Source: Psilocybe azurescens (taxonomy: Eukaryota; Basidiomycota; Agaricomycetes; Agaricales; Agrocybaceae). From it: a DNA stretch of 64,000 nt. A program made the translations under genes and the position numbers. This document shows, piece after piece, positions 23,899 to 36,249 of the stretch. Numbering within the stretch: the stretch's first letter is position 1; each line of letters begins with the position of its first letter. The notes beneath the pieces are model-generated. The model was given only the letters and a program-made list of their open reading frames with translations. It was not told where the DNA came from and made no database searches. The stretch covers positions 107,774 to 171,773 of the forward strand of contig JAJIRX010000815.1 of the NCBI GenBank assembly GCA_023853785.1. The letters are read 5' to 3'.

Positions 23899-26800
23899 CT
23901 ATTCCTATTCCATGTACGTGTGTCGTCCATGAAATGACAGAAAGCAGCTCATCCATTGCCTGTTTTGGACTTGCCCTTGACTTGTACAGTGCAAGTGCAT
24001 TCGGACACGAGTAGTGACTAGTAACGCTGGGAATCGGATTCAACTGCGCCATGTGGATCATTTATTCATTCGTTCACTGCGACGCATCACAATCAAATCA
24101 AAATCAAACCGAACCGCGTGCACGTTTTTTCTGTTCTGCTATGCACCACATAGCAGGAACAGTAGCGCCAGTGCTTTTTATAGGAAGCGCAGCACGCCGC
24201 CTCCTTATTTTTTTTTTCTCAAGACTGGAATTGAAATGATTGAAACTTGTACTGTATTTCATCACGAGCGTGCATGTGCTGGAGTCCCTCCCCCTTGATA
24301 TTGTTCCCCATCTCATCCCATCCCATATCATTTCATCAGTCAAACACGGACGCGGATGCCCTCGCGTTCACGTGGTGCCGGTGAGTCCCAGCCCCAGTCC
24401 TAGGCAAGCCTCGACTTCGATCCCAGCGCTTATTGGCTCAAAAATAATGTTAAGTAATAATAATAATATATATCCACAAGCACAACCTTTAACATTCAAT
24501 CTTCCATTTCTGATGCATCCTGTCGTCGCTCGAATCTCTGCATTGCGAGATATTTAAATTATTATAATTATATTCCACCCGCCCGCCCGCTTGCCTGTCT
24601 GTCTATCTGTTACCCCAGACCGACAGACAGACTCTAAATTCACATGGGCGTGCAGCTTTCTGTAATGATTAATACTGGTAGGCATAACACCACAAAGCAA
24701 GTATAATATCAAACTAATACAAGTGACAGGGTGTGTTTGGTATTTGCGTTTACTACCATCTAAACATCCTCCGACACACTAACACTAGCCTTACGTATGT
24801 CATCCATAACCTCTCTTCCGAAATGAACATTAACATTACTATTACTACTAGTATATCAAGGCCCGGCGCTAGTAGCGCCGGGGTGGAGCTACAGTTACAG
24901 CTACAGCTATAGTGCCAGTAGACCTTCCCTTCTCCCGCCCGTCCGCGTCACTGGCTACCTGAATAACCGGTGACAATAATCGCGGGAGCGTACATCCCCC
25001 GATCGCCCTCGCCCTACGAATTCTGGAAAGTGGATGGTGGAAAGAAAAGAAGCCGCTGTGTACAATAAACGCTTCACGCATACCTACGTACCCCTACGTA
25101 CATGGTTCCGTGTGTGCCATGTGTGATGCTTGCAGGGATGGATCGACGATGTATGTGATTTGTTAGAGCATACATACGTACACACATAGAATTTTGTGAC
25201 TGTTTTCCGCATTTACATTATACTCTTTCTTTTTAGAGTACATATGGTTGATCCTACAGGCGTGGTATGGTGGGTGACGATCGTCAATGGCATGACTACC
25301 TAGAAAGGTGATCCGATCGTCCTGCTATTTTATTTGTATTTTTGATGATGAATTGCCATGCTTACCCAGTCTTCAGTCTCCAAACGCAAACTATAGATGC
25401 ACAGGTTGAGCATATCGCGCGTTGGCAGTGCTTTGAAGGTAAGTAGAGGCATATCATGATCATCTGAAATCCCGCCAAACACTAGGCTATGTAGGAACCG
25501 GACGGGCCATGCTGATGCACCACGCGCATACCTCTGAATTAGGCTCCTTCTCAGTCACGCTTATGTGTCTATACCTTCCAGGGGGCGCTATATTAAAGTA
25601 GTCTAGCGTCTAACATTTGGGATTGAGAATCGACATGATGTTTGATCATTATGCACCAGCGAATCCTAACTCTGCTTAGTCGGGGACTGGACCGCCGTAA
25701 GGGGATACAATTTACCTAACAATAGCGTGAATCTGCTTCCAGTCTCCCTGTAACTTGTAACGTTACGTGAAGTCTCCTATGTCTTCGGACGCGTCTCGTT
25801 TTGGCGAAGGGTGGGCTTCGTGCTGCGTGCTTCGTGCTTCGAGCTCCAGCGTGGGCGTCGGGATCGCTTGAAAGTCGGAAGCCGGTGCAATGGTGCGATG
25901 GGTGCAGCCCCAGCCTATGGCATGGCTCCAGCAAAACATTTAGTGTGACAGACATGGAGTACATGCGCGCGTACTTTTTCTCTCAGAGCTTGAGTGCTAT
26001 ATGGGCCGGGTGGGACTCTCGCCAACTGCGCTTCCTTCTCAGATGATAGTCTGGTGGGCCTACATACAACCCCAGTCAGTGTTCGGCACCCTAGCATCAC
26101 TCTATCTCCCACTAGAACTTGACTTGAAAGCGATTAGTTCATGGAGCTCAGGCAAAGCACAGCGGAAGATCTACTGCACGTTTAGGAGGTAATGACGGAC
26201 AGCCAACGCCGGTGACTTCTTGGTCTTGATTCTAATCTAATCTTCGGTCATGTTACATATTACATAGATCAGATCCTAACTCGCAATGATATTTCTTGAT
26301 TTGCTATCACAGAGACTTCAGAGTCAACCATGACCTGGAGTAGATTGTTTATCACTGATTTTCATTTCATACAAGGCCTCTTGGGCCGGGAGTCGCCTTC
26401 GGATGTTCCATGATATGTAGACATAGACATAAGGGCGGTCTCGCGCGGAAGGTCTATAGTAAGTAGCTTACTTCAAGGTAAAGCGTAATCCGCACATGAC
26501 TCTCAGAAGATAGAAGACAGAAGACACATGCCCCTGACCAGACAGAACCTAAAGCAGGTCCGAGGGGTCGCCGCACGCCATCGACAGTAATTAAGAACTT
26601 GAGTAGTGATAAGTCTCCCACTTAGCATAAGCTAACATTTAGGAAGAAATGCAAACGCTTCATATCGGCGAAACGTCATACGTACGTTAAATCTACGCAG
26701 AAGAGCTCTGAACACCCAATTTGTCAAACTCGTGTTTAACTATGTGCGCTTGTATGCCATGTACGTGTGTCAGAATTGTAACGCATATGCATAGCACTAG

Positions 26801-29220
26801 AATGTAATGTAGACTTCTGCTGTGGCGTCTCCCCTCGCCTCCTAACTTCACGCGTGCGTGCACTCGTAGTCCTCCCACCCGAGTATTCTGCATTCTGCCC
26901 GACCTCTACCCGAAACCATGTTGACGTACGCATTCCAGAAGATAACTCTAACGCACAATGTGTTCTGTTATTAATATGAGTCATGTCTCCCTCCCGATCC
27001 TTACTCCGAAATATCTGCTCCCTCTGAATCTAGTCTATATTGGCTCCGAACCACATACGGAATTGACACACCCTGAGTTTAACAATTTAATAAATGACCA
27101 TGTGCACGGCTACGTCTCACGTCCAAGGAGAGGGGGAATGACGGTCATGCTGGTCCTAACCAGACGTCCATGTGTGTATTGGAAATGGAAATGGATGGAC
27201 ACACACCCTCTGTTTCGGCCCTGTTAGAACATCGAATTCTGAGATCTGATCCCCTTGACATGGACGGAAGGTCCTCCTTGATGCTTGAAACAGATACTTC
27301 GTAACACCAGTGATAGGACGCAATGACACATTGCACAACAGCCGCGGAGCGTGGATTTAACGCTAACCCGGGCTCGAATTTGAGATAGCATTGACTGATA
27401 CTAAGTAATAAGAGTCATTCTGAGTGCCATCAGCCTTTCAAACGCACTTCCTGCCTCCGTTTACTCCTAGCTATGTAATGTACATAGCTTATCACATATG
27501 TATGAAGTTCGAACAGACAGATTTCGACCACTCTTACGCAGGATATGTCAAAGGCGCGCTCTGACTTTCACTTATTTTAAAGTCACTAAAAGTTCTTAAC
27601 ATCCGTGATTCAAATTCTTTATGCTTTCCATGGCAGTAAGAAGCTCAGGAGGTCGACGCGATGTGTGAAAATCATCGAAATAGAAAGAAAAGTAAACTGA
27701 AATGTCCAACCAGTCGGCGGACGATGGAAGGGATGACTTATGGCGCACCATTCAGTTTTTTGTACTTTTGAATCCTTCTTCTGGCTCCGATATCATTTGA
27801 ATTAATATATTTCAATTCCTAAAGTCGAGAAAGCAATGTCCGTCTCTGTCAGTGACCACGATCAATTCTCAATGGCGGGCGCAGTGTACTCAGTGGAACC
27901 TACAACAGATCAATGGGGTGCCATGTATGTACCGTGCTTCGTATGTTGATCCATCAGTGCATCTCCGAACGAAGAGAAAAGGACAAACACTTGAAGCTCG
28001 AAATCGTGAGAACTCGCCGAGTTTAAAAATCAGCCGGTGCTACTGGCTGTCATCAATGCCTTTCGGCAAGTAAACTACATGTTAGAGACAGAGAAAGCAT
28101 ACGATATCAAGGACAGTCTGTCTACGTGACCTCGAATAATCATGCATTGTATTCCAGGTAAACACATACTTAAAGTAAGAACAGTATACTACCATGACAA
28201 TTGAATATTTTAGATTGATAATAGTCGGGTATTACAACACAACGGGACATCTGTTTCTGCATCTGCACCGAATCGTCGGTCCACGTTTTGTCGGCAACAG
28301 GAACCCTCGGAACTGATTGATATTGAGTATAGGGGTTGAGTCACCAGACCACTACGCTGAAATCCTTTCCAGAACCAGAACCTCTTTGTATTCACATTAT
28401 GTCTTCCAGGTCTCCGAGTGGCACGTAAGCCACACCTCCAATCTCCCGACACATCTTGTCCCATACCGTCGTTCTATCCTGAAGCTCAGATCTACGCTTG
28501 ACTGTATCTGTGGAACACACAGAAACACCGAAGGCTGACATGACACGACATCTATAGTACATACTACAGTCCAGTCAAGTAACCTTCGTGCATGTTCCGG
28601 AAAAGCTTCAGTAATTACGAACGAAGAGTTCACGGTGTTCCACTTCCCTGAGCTTTGATATACTACAAGACCCAGTCAAGCAAGCTTCGTGCATGTTCCG
28701 CAAAATACTTAGGGATTGATTGGGCTCTTTCTCGTGTTCTACCATGCCCAAATTCCAGAAAACGTCCAACAAAAGTTTATCGTGTGCGCTCGACACTGAT
28801 GACAGACAAGCAGATAGTAATCATAGAGACAAATAAACGGAATTGAAGTAACGCCATGGAGACTGAGCGAGTGGATTGCCTGGGATAAAGCTTCAGACCT
28901 CGAGCTTGGGGACCGCAGGTGGTCCATTCGAGCTTAGCCTCATTCGCGAATTGATTGGAAGGCTGGGCTGAAGCTGCGATCGCAGTAATCCTCCTATTAA
29001 AGTGAGGGGGGTGATATCGAATAAATCATCCTCTACCGGAACGTTTGTGATGTGCACGCACATATTCGCCCGGCGTCAAAAGAAACCTTCCAAAAACAGA
29101 AACAACAAATGCAGTAGAAATAATCTCTAGCTAGATCATGAAAGATGTCGGAACAAAACGAGACGAAACAAAACAAAATCCTCTCTCTATCTCTCTCTCT
29201 CTCCCTCCCTCGCACATCGC
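23899..29220. other. Intergenic, no gene recognised
   Basis: About 5.3 kb with no supported coding region. A perfect palindrome, CCCGGCGCTA-G-TAGCGCCGGG, lies at 24862-24882. A direct repeat of about 50 bp (CTTCGTGCATGTTCCG core) is present near 28560-28610 and 28662-28712. The short ORFs near 25716-26112 and 27145-27338 overlap on both strands and have no motif. Confidence 0.4.
24862..24882. repeat. Perfect 21-bp palindrome
   Basis: A ten-base GC-rich stem with a single central G, standing alone in noncoding DNA. It may be a protein-binding site or a transposon footprint. Confidence 0.6.
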
Positions 29221-31859
29221 TCACACCTTCCCATACCCACCCGTCTCCAAAAACCTACTAACGTGCAGCACAATCCTCTCAAGCCCCGCGAGCCACCGGG
29301 CCAGCTCGGTATCGAGCTTGTCAAACGATCCGCCCTGCGCGATGCGCGTGTAGAAATCGTGCCGGTGGGGCACGGCGCGGATCGCAACCTATGTTGTTTT
29401 TCGTGTTTTATTATTTTTGGATTTTGTAGTGAAGAATAACAACGCCGATGGAAGTATTAGCAAGATAAGTCGAACGGAAGACAAAAAGATAGTCGCGACG
29501 TTCACAGTTCCAATTCGGGACAATTTCGTAATATGTGTCATAATAGTCAGAAACTCATTAAGATAGGCGTCACTACTATTCAACACCTGTTTATGTAAGC
29601 AAAAACTGACCATTTCGCTCTCCCTTCTCTGTTTCCACAACACATATATTCTGCATTCGGAGACAAGGGAAGTGTAGTTAGGATGCATTGGTATCACTCT
29701 CAGGTTTCATATCTATAAAATACTTTCCCCTTGTCAAGTAGTAGGGCTTACAGATTTTGAATTTTCTTTGAAGTCCCCAATGTCTTCCAAACACATTCCC
29801 ACTCAATTGCGAGGTTTTCAGATTTCCGACCACTGAAAAATTGGCCGCTTATATAAGCATCACGTGAGGCTCCAGGCGGGTTAGCACACCACAGAGGAGT
29901 GCGGCTTTGCCTCGATGTAAGGGTTCAATCTACTGTGGGGTCAACAAAAGATACCACGGACATCACACATTACCTCCCATCATGCTCGCACACGTATGAC
30001 AGGCTCAAATTGATATGCCGGCCCCTTTGTAGTAACTTCCTGCATGAAATTCTGACCTTATAACTTTTTCAAAATTCTGACTCGCAGATTTGGCCGCTCT
30101 TGGCGCTTAGTAATATGATTACATAAGGTGCTGGATGGTAGTGACGCCTATCTTAGGGTGCGTTCGGATTCAGAATGTGAGCCACATTCTCACATTATGA
30201 GTCCGAAAATGGAAGTCCACATTTTGATGCAGGTCATGCCTTTCTATGACAATTTGTGACTAGTTCACCCTAATCGGGAAAAATCATGTGACACTTCCAG
30301 GTTTCAATTACCTTGAGTCTGTGTCTCTGCAAAATAGCTAAAACACACAACTGAAAGGCCTCAGAAAAGAATACAATGCTTCCTCTGTGACTACTGCTTC
30401 AATTCTGGCTTAGGACCCTGTTCTTGTGCCTAAAAACTCTCCTGAAAATGCATTCTAGACTGAAGCAGACAAAGTAAGCAGAGAATGCAATAGCACCCTT
30501 ATGTGCCAGAGAGATCCCAGAGTCAGAAGACATGGGGATGTTCTAAAGGATGTGCTTAGAATCTTAGAAACTAGATGTCAAAAATTGATTATCTCGTATC
30601 CTAATTAGGCTGTCACACTCAAATCACGCAGCAGTCATGTGACTGAGAATGCCATCAAAGAATGTGAGAATGTGGCTCACATTCTGAATCCAAACGCACC
30701 CTTACAAAATAAGAGGTGGGGATCAAAGGGAGCATGATATAACTGAACGTACTCACCCCTACAACAGAGCCGAATCACAAAATTATGGTGATGGTGCAGC
30801 ACCTTGTCATACAACCACCTAAAACAGACATGCAGCTCCGAGGAAGTGTCTCGCTGCATGTTCTGGAGAGCGTGACAGGTGAATGCAAGACCCCTAGAAA
30901 CACAGAGTGTTAAAGGAGGTTTGTGATGCAATTGGATGGAAGGGGGTCCAAATGCAAAGGAGGAAGTGAGAATGCAAATAGGAAATATGGGGATATGAAA
31001 ATGGGAAGATAGAAATGGGAATAGGAATAAAGATATGTGTATGGATATGTATAAATCATGTCACACTGAATACTAATCGACATGGGCGATATAATAAAAG
31101 CCAGAGCTAAACCGTATGCACTGACCGTATGAGGCAAACGAGGCAGGGCGTCACATGTTTATGTGGCTCCGTCTTCTTGGACTGCACCAGCTCTTTGAGG
31201 GTGCCTAACCGCTCTTTGACTCCGTCGTATCGCCCCACGCACGCCTTGGAGTCGCATCCACGTCAGAGATCAGTCAGAAAAACGCGGATACAGATAAGGA
31301 GAACCCATGCAGAAGATGGAAGACGGAGCTCACATTGATGTTCCCCTAATATCAGCCTGCACAAACCCAAATATCCCAGAACCTAGTAAATCTGTTCTCC
31401 ACCGATACATGTGTTTGGACAAATATGGATAAGGAGGATACGGGACTGCATCAGAAGTCAGTGTATGTAAGTAAGTTCTTGGGTTCATGTATGTACATGT
31501 CCTTGTCATTCATTGACTCCAAGAACAGAACACGCACGAAGAAAGATGTAACAGGTTGAAGATCACTCACCGAATAATTGCACAAGTCCATCTGATGCTT
31601 CCAGAAAGGAGTGTGTTTCCACTCCTCCTTCTTCACCTTCGTTCATGAATAGGACATCCGTGAATGACTATATATCACATAGCAGAGATCGGACCCAAAG
31701 CAAGTAAATAGTAATCAATGGATTCGCATTATGATTCATAGAACGATTAGGTTTACTTCAACAAGTGTCAACTCTGGAACCTAGTTTGTGAGAGATTGTG
31801 CTCACTTTCACAGTCTCAAAGTAGGGGGCAATGGAGATATCGTTAACAATGTTGATGTC
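29221..31859 (-). CDS. Glycolipid transfer protein (GLTP fold)
   Basis: Moves glycosphingolipids between membranes in the cytosol (known of the family). Exons on the minus strand: 31859-31806, 31667-31571, 31382-31334, 31244-31126, 30893-30757 and 29388-29221, about 205 residues, the usual GLTP size. Diagnostic pieces in order: APYFETVK, SFTDV, VETHSFLEASDGLVQLF, GSGIFGFVQADIRG, GRYDGVKERLGTLKELV, HVTPCLVCLIR, GLAFTCHALQ, a KVLHHHHNFVIR helix, then VAIRAVPHRHDFYTRIAQGG and WLAGLERIVLHVSRFLE. The D/N-x3-K sugar-lipid site (DIRG..) is present but altered by an apparent missing A near 31340. One extra base disturbs the end of exon 5. The codon where relatives usually start (Met-Ala-Pro-Tyr) reads ATT, so the true start may be in an upstream exon or lost. 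The last intron (29389-30756) is enlarged by two MITEs. Confidence 0.82.
29559..30155. mobile_element. TA-flanked TIR element (mariner-like MITE) inside a GLTP intron
   Basis: The element is 29561-30153 (593 bp). It begins AGATAGGCGTCACTAC and ends GTAGTGACGCCTATCT, with partial similarity continuing to about 45 bp (CA.CACCT..TATGTAA). TA lies on both sides, as expected for Tc1/mariner. No ORF. Confidence 0.6.
30153..30704. mobile_element. PIF/Harbinger-like (Tourist) MITE inside a GLTP intron
   Basis: The element is 30156-30701 (546 bp), flanked by TTA at 30153-30155 and 30702-30704. Termini are 43-45 bp inverted repeats with one or two mismatches, beginning GGGTGCGTTCGGATTCAGAA and containing a nested inverted repeat (AATGTGAGCCACATTCTCACATT type). 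TTA target duplications are the PIF/Harbinger hallmark. It abuts the neighbouring TA element exactly. Confidence 0.75.
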
Positions 31860-34177
31860 CTATGGTGAGAGGTAACCCGACTATATGGTTCGGTGTAATC
31901 AGAAAACAGCACGCTCATGCCATGAGTTGCGTTCTAAAAACGTGCATTGTTGTCGGGAACCTTGCACGCAACACATTGCAGAAACGGTTAGATAAGGCGG
32001 TGCAATGCACGTGTTGTACTGACGTCATGATTTGATGGCAATGAGGCTGGTTAGGGGCAATTTGCTTTTCCCTTACACCAACACTTATAGAGAGACTTAT
32101 TATGTCAGCAGGATGAATCACGACACGCTCATTCTGGGAGAAATCTGTGATGCTTGTGAGTTTCATTGTGTAAATGTATTCAGAAATTGGGGTTCAGAGT
32201 CATGGTTGTTATGACTTCAAGCTTATATTCACATGCGTGGATAAAGCCGACAGTCAAGTAGTCAAGAACAGTGAGTTCAAGCGGTATCGAGTAAGAGGAG
32301 ATTAGATTCTCAAGAACTAGCTAAAGAATACAATGGATCCTTCCTAGTATAAATACTATGAACTGTACAGCAAGTTGAAACGAGTTTGAATGTTCATCAG
32401 CAGATGTATATAAGAATAGAGGAAACAGATCAATTGTTCATCGAAAGATGTATCATAAAAGATGGAAGTGAAAGGAAACAGATCAAATGTTCATCAAAAG
32501 ATGTATCATAAAAGATGGAAGTGAAAGTCCATCAGAGATATGATGGAGTTTCGTAGAATGATAGAAAACAAAGTTCATCAGAGCAGACGATGCTGTATCA
32601 ATGATGTGAAGGATGACAAAGAATGTTGGATTTGGAAAAAAAAGTTTGCAGCTACGATTTTGTGTTTTCATGCCTTTCTACTTTGCTCCACCATACTTCT
32701 TTTCAATCTCTTTCTACAAGTTGGCAAGAATATCAGGAGGAAGGCACCTATGACCATGGTACTTCCTGTTTGTCTGCACAGCCACAGCAATTGACAAACT
32801 CTGCATCTTTAATAGATGCTTATTTTTTTTGGTTTTAATGGGGTTTTTAAGGTTATATTGTCAACTCGTAGATAGGGCCAAATAGAGTGTTTTTGGATGC
32901 ATTTTTGGTTTTTTTCAGCACTGTATCCCTCTCCTATCCTTCACTAGGCAGTCACGTGTATGATTACATAAGCAGCCAAATGTTAGGGTTGTGATTTTGT
33001 TTTTTTGTCCCCTTTGTTTCTACATAACAATTGAGACATTTGGTGACTTTTTGGGTGAAAATATTTTGACCATCAAAATCTCAAGACCTTCTAGGCTTTG
33101 AGAAAAATATTTCCATAGAACTTTAGCTACATCTATTTTACATACTCCTATGGTGTTATTTTAGTGCTGAGTGTTTCGATGTGCAAGAGTTTGAGGCTGC
33201 TAGTTGAGGTCTATTTTGATTATGTAAGGGGGTGGGGTTCCTGATGTCCTCTACCTTACTGTGAAGTGCTGACGTCACTCAGCAGCTTTTCAGGCAAGTG
33301 GTACTTGATTATGTCTCAGTTATGTACAGTATCTACCCCCACCAATTTCTAATCAATGTTAAAAAGCTCTGTAGTCAACAGTTCAATTAGTTCACTAATC
33401 TTCCCTCCACGTTGCCAGCTTGCTTCAAGTCCAATAAGTCTCATACTCTGCTGGCACTGCTTCTGTAGTCAAAGCTTATAAATATTTTGCAGTCAGTAAA
33501 TCTTGTCTCGAAGGTAGCACCCTCCATCAAATTCTGACAGTCCTGTCAATAACTGGGAAGAAAATTTCCATAGAGTATTGGGGAGAGGCCATTCCAGCTT
33601 AATTCCAGCACCACAACACATTGTTTCTTGATCATTTCTTTACTTGATCAAAAGACGGGTTCACATATAATAATGCTCAGAGGGTAAAATACATATAATC
33701 CAGTCAACAACATTATGTAGTTGCCAATGAGCACGGGCTCAAATATTTGTTGAACATGTTAGCAAGTGCTCGAACTTCCTAGTTGCCTTCTGCACCAATC
33801 TCTGAAAGGTTTAGCAGCATCAAAGGCCATTTATTTTTAGAAACAATGACCATTAAGAGTTAAGAGTAGAGAAAGGGTCACGCACAAAATTGGATTGATG
33901 GAACCGACGATGAACTGCACAGCACTTCACATCCACTTTGTTGAGCTGTGAAGTGTGTCTGAGTTCCAAATCTCACAGTGAAGTCACAGTCACCTCACAT
34001 AGGCTGCGCTGTGGCAGCAGCACTAGTATATGCAGAACTGTGGATACTATGGATAATCCGCCATATTTAGACGTAGTTTAAAGCTCCGACATCAATCGAT
34101 GAGAAACCGTGGTTTCTCCACTGTCAGATAATATGAGAGTATGCTCTGTGTTGGGCTTCCCTTGACCCTGCATTGTT
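31860..34177. other. Intergenic, upstream of GLTP and of the hAT remnant; no gene
   Basis: No coding region is supported. It contains a two-unit tandem repeat at 32421-32526. The AT-rich stretch 32860-33900 probably includes transposon debris and the 5' end of the hAT element, but I could not find its terminal repeats. Confidence 0.35.
32421..32526 (+). repeat. Tandem duplication, 53-bp unit x2
   Basis: Two adjacent 53-bp units starting GGAAACAGATCAA and ending GATGGAAGTGAAA, differing at only two or three positions. Confidence 0.85.
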
Positions 34178-35722
34178 ATGCCACCTCAAAAGGGTGGCCG
34201 TCCAGCCATCCCTACTGCTGTCCCTGCTGCCAAAGATGCTGCCAGCAAGAGGACAAATATTTTTCCTATTCAACCTGGTCCCCCAGTGACTCCTACACAG
34301 CCTGGACCACACTCTGCATTTCCTGGAGAGGAATTTCCTGAACTTTCAAGCACATCAAGTGATGAGAGTGAGAGCCAAGGTCCTAAAAAATCATTCCAAT
34401 TATTGTCTCACCAATCAAGTGGAGACATAATGCGCCAGCTATTAACCACCAAACTGATCTTCAAGTCTGGGGAATGTCTAATGATGACATTCTTGGTGTG
34501 TGGTTTAATTATTATAATATATAAATGAGCTAATATATTATTTATGAGATGTGGCAATTCTGTCCTGGCGTTCTCCAGTTTATGATCATTTCAATGTTTG
34601 GCTGCAGCAAAATTTTGACAAATTTGGGAAACCCGTCTCAATGATATATGTTTTCAAATGCAAAACTCATCCTGAGCACCACACCAGTATTTTTACATGT
34701 CCACAAATGAAAACTGGAGATGGTACAAGCAATCCACAGAAGAGTATGGATATGTGTCTGAAAAAGCAGGGAAAATTACATGATGAGCCTGTTGCTGCTT
34801 CTATCCCCTATTTGCAAGCTGCTCACCATACTCTTATTGCTTTGCATTGTGCCAAGGATGCTCGTCCATTCAATATAATCTTGGATGAGGATTATCTTGC
34901 TGAAGTTGAGATGCTTCAACCAGGAACCAGTGTTCCACATCCAGTAACTGTTCAGCATGATCTTCTTCACATTTATGAACAATTGCAGCAGTTGAAGTAC
35001 AAAATTATTTTATGGCAATTCCAAATTCTGGGTAATTTCAAATTTGTGAATGAAGTGTTTCTTAACAAATTAACAGCATTGTCCATCTTGTTCTTGATGG
35101 CTGGACCTCACCTTTGGTCTCATCATACCTTGGGTTGGTTGTAGTCTGGTTTGATCAAGGAATAATTCATCATGCCATTCTTGAATTTATATGGTATCCT
35201 TGCACAGTTTTTACATTCACTTTTGAATGCTGATTAAGTTGATAAAATAGGTCAACTCAAAAATATGACAGACAGTATTTAGCAGCTGTGACTGCTGATT
35301 GTGTAAAACATTTTGGCCTTGACAAAAAGTAAGCAAATAAGCAAGATAATTTTTTTTTAAATTGCTCAGAACATTATTGATAGCTGTTTGGAATTTGCAT
35401 GGACAATGCTTCCAACTGCAACAAGCTTGCTCAAATTCATCCTGAATTTCTGCCTGACTTTCTGGGTATGGATGCTCATCTTCAGTGTTTAGAACATATA
35501 TTCAATTTGATTGCAAAAGTATTAATTTTTCTCTTCTTTTTAGTTTAGAATCAATTTAAATTATATTTTGCAGATCTTCATATCATTTTTTGTCAAAAAG
35601 CCCAAACTCAAGAAGTCTGTGAAAGTTACTTTGAAAGGTAGCAATGATGAAGAATATATTCTTGATGAAGGGGATAGAGAAACAGAGAATCAGGATATTG
35701 CTGCAATAGAGGAGGCATTGGT

Positions 35723-35732
35723 AGATGCAGAG
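35723..35732. repeat. Target-site duplication, left side of KDZ copy 1
   Basis: AGATGCAGAG is repeated directly at 42994-43003, immediately outside the other end of the element. The duplication is 8-10 bp depending on where the terminus is set. Confidence 0.75.
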
Positions 35733-35759
35733 AGGTCTTTCCTTTCCCCACACAATCCA

Positions 35760-35991
35760 TATGGACTCCAGTGGACTCCAGTGGACTCCAGTGGACTCCA
35801 CTGGACTCTCTGTCCAGCCAAACTGGCTGACAGATTGTCCAGTCCACTGGACTGGAACTGGACTGCAGTCCACTGGAGTCCACTGGACTCGCACTGGACT
35901 CCTGCCAAATTTTCAGTCCAGTCTCAGTCCAGTGGATTGAGAGTCCAGTCAAGTCCACTGGAGTCCACTGGAGTCCACTGGACTGGGGCTT
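35760..35991. repeat. Self-complementary decamer array, left end of KDZ copy 1
   Basis: Tandem GGACTCCAGT units and their reverse complement GGAGTCCACT alternate, joined by CCAGTGG/CCACTGG spacers that can pair as hairpins. Ten bases times three is ten codons, so the array is open on both strands and gives artificial WTPVDSSGLQ-type ORFs. Confidence 0.9.
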
Positions 35992-36032
35992 AAATATTCA
36001 CTGAATAACAACAAATAATATGTTTATTAGCA

Positions 36033-36085
36033 CAGTCCAGTGGACTCCAGTGGAGTCCAGTGGAGTCCACTGGAGTCCACTGGAT
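36033..36085. repeat. Short decamer array, KDZ copy 1
   Basis: About five units of the same GGACTCCAGT/GGAGTCCACT repeat, separated from the terminal array by about 40 bp of AT-rich DNA. Confidence 0.85.
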
Positions 36086-36249
36086 GCAATAATTAACATA
36101 ATATCCAAAGTATAATCATTAGTTATTAATATTAATATCAATTGCAAAAATAACATAAAAATTGACACTGTATAATAACAATTAACTGAGACTACATTTA
36201 AATAAACCAGAGAGCAACGCCTCCCTGTAAATTAAATTTTGCATTTTGT

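Noticed and set aside
29870..29950. Possible tRNA (GGGTTCAATC B-box-like sequence)
   Set aside because: No A box at proper distance and no cloverleaf pairing; it lies within a MITE.
35583..35993. ORFs rich in SSGLQWTPVDS/WSPLESTG on both strands (also 42619-43130, 56580-57180, 63732-63953)
   Set aside because: A 10-bp repeat without stop codons reads open in all three frames on both strands, so these are translations of the decamer arrays.
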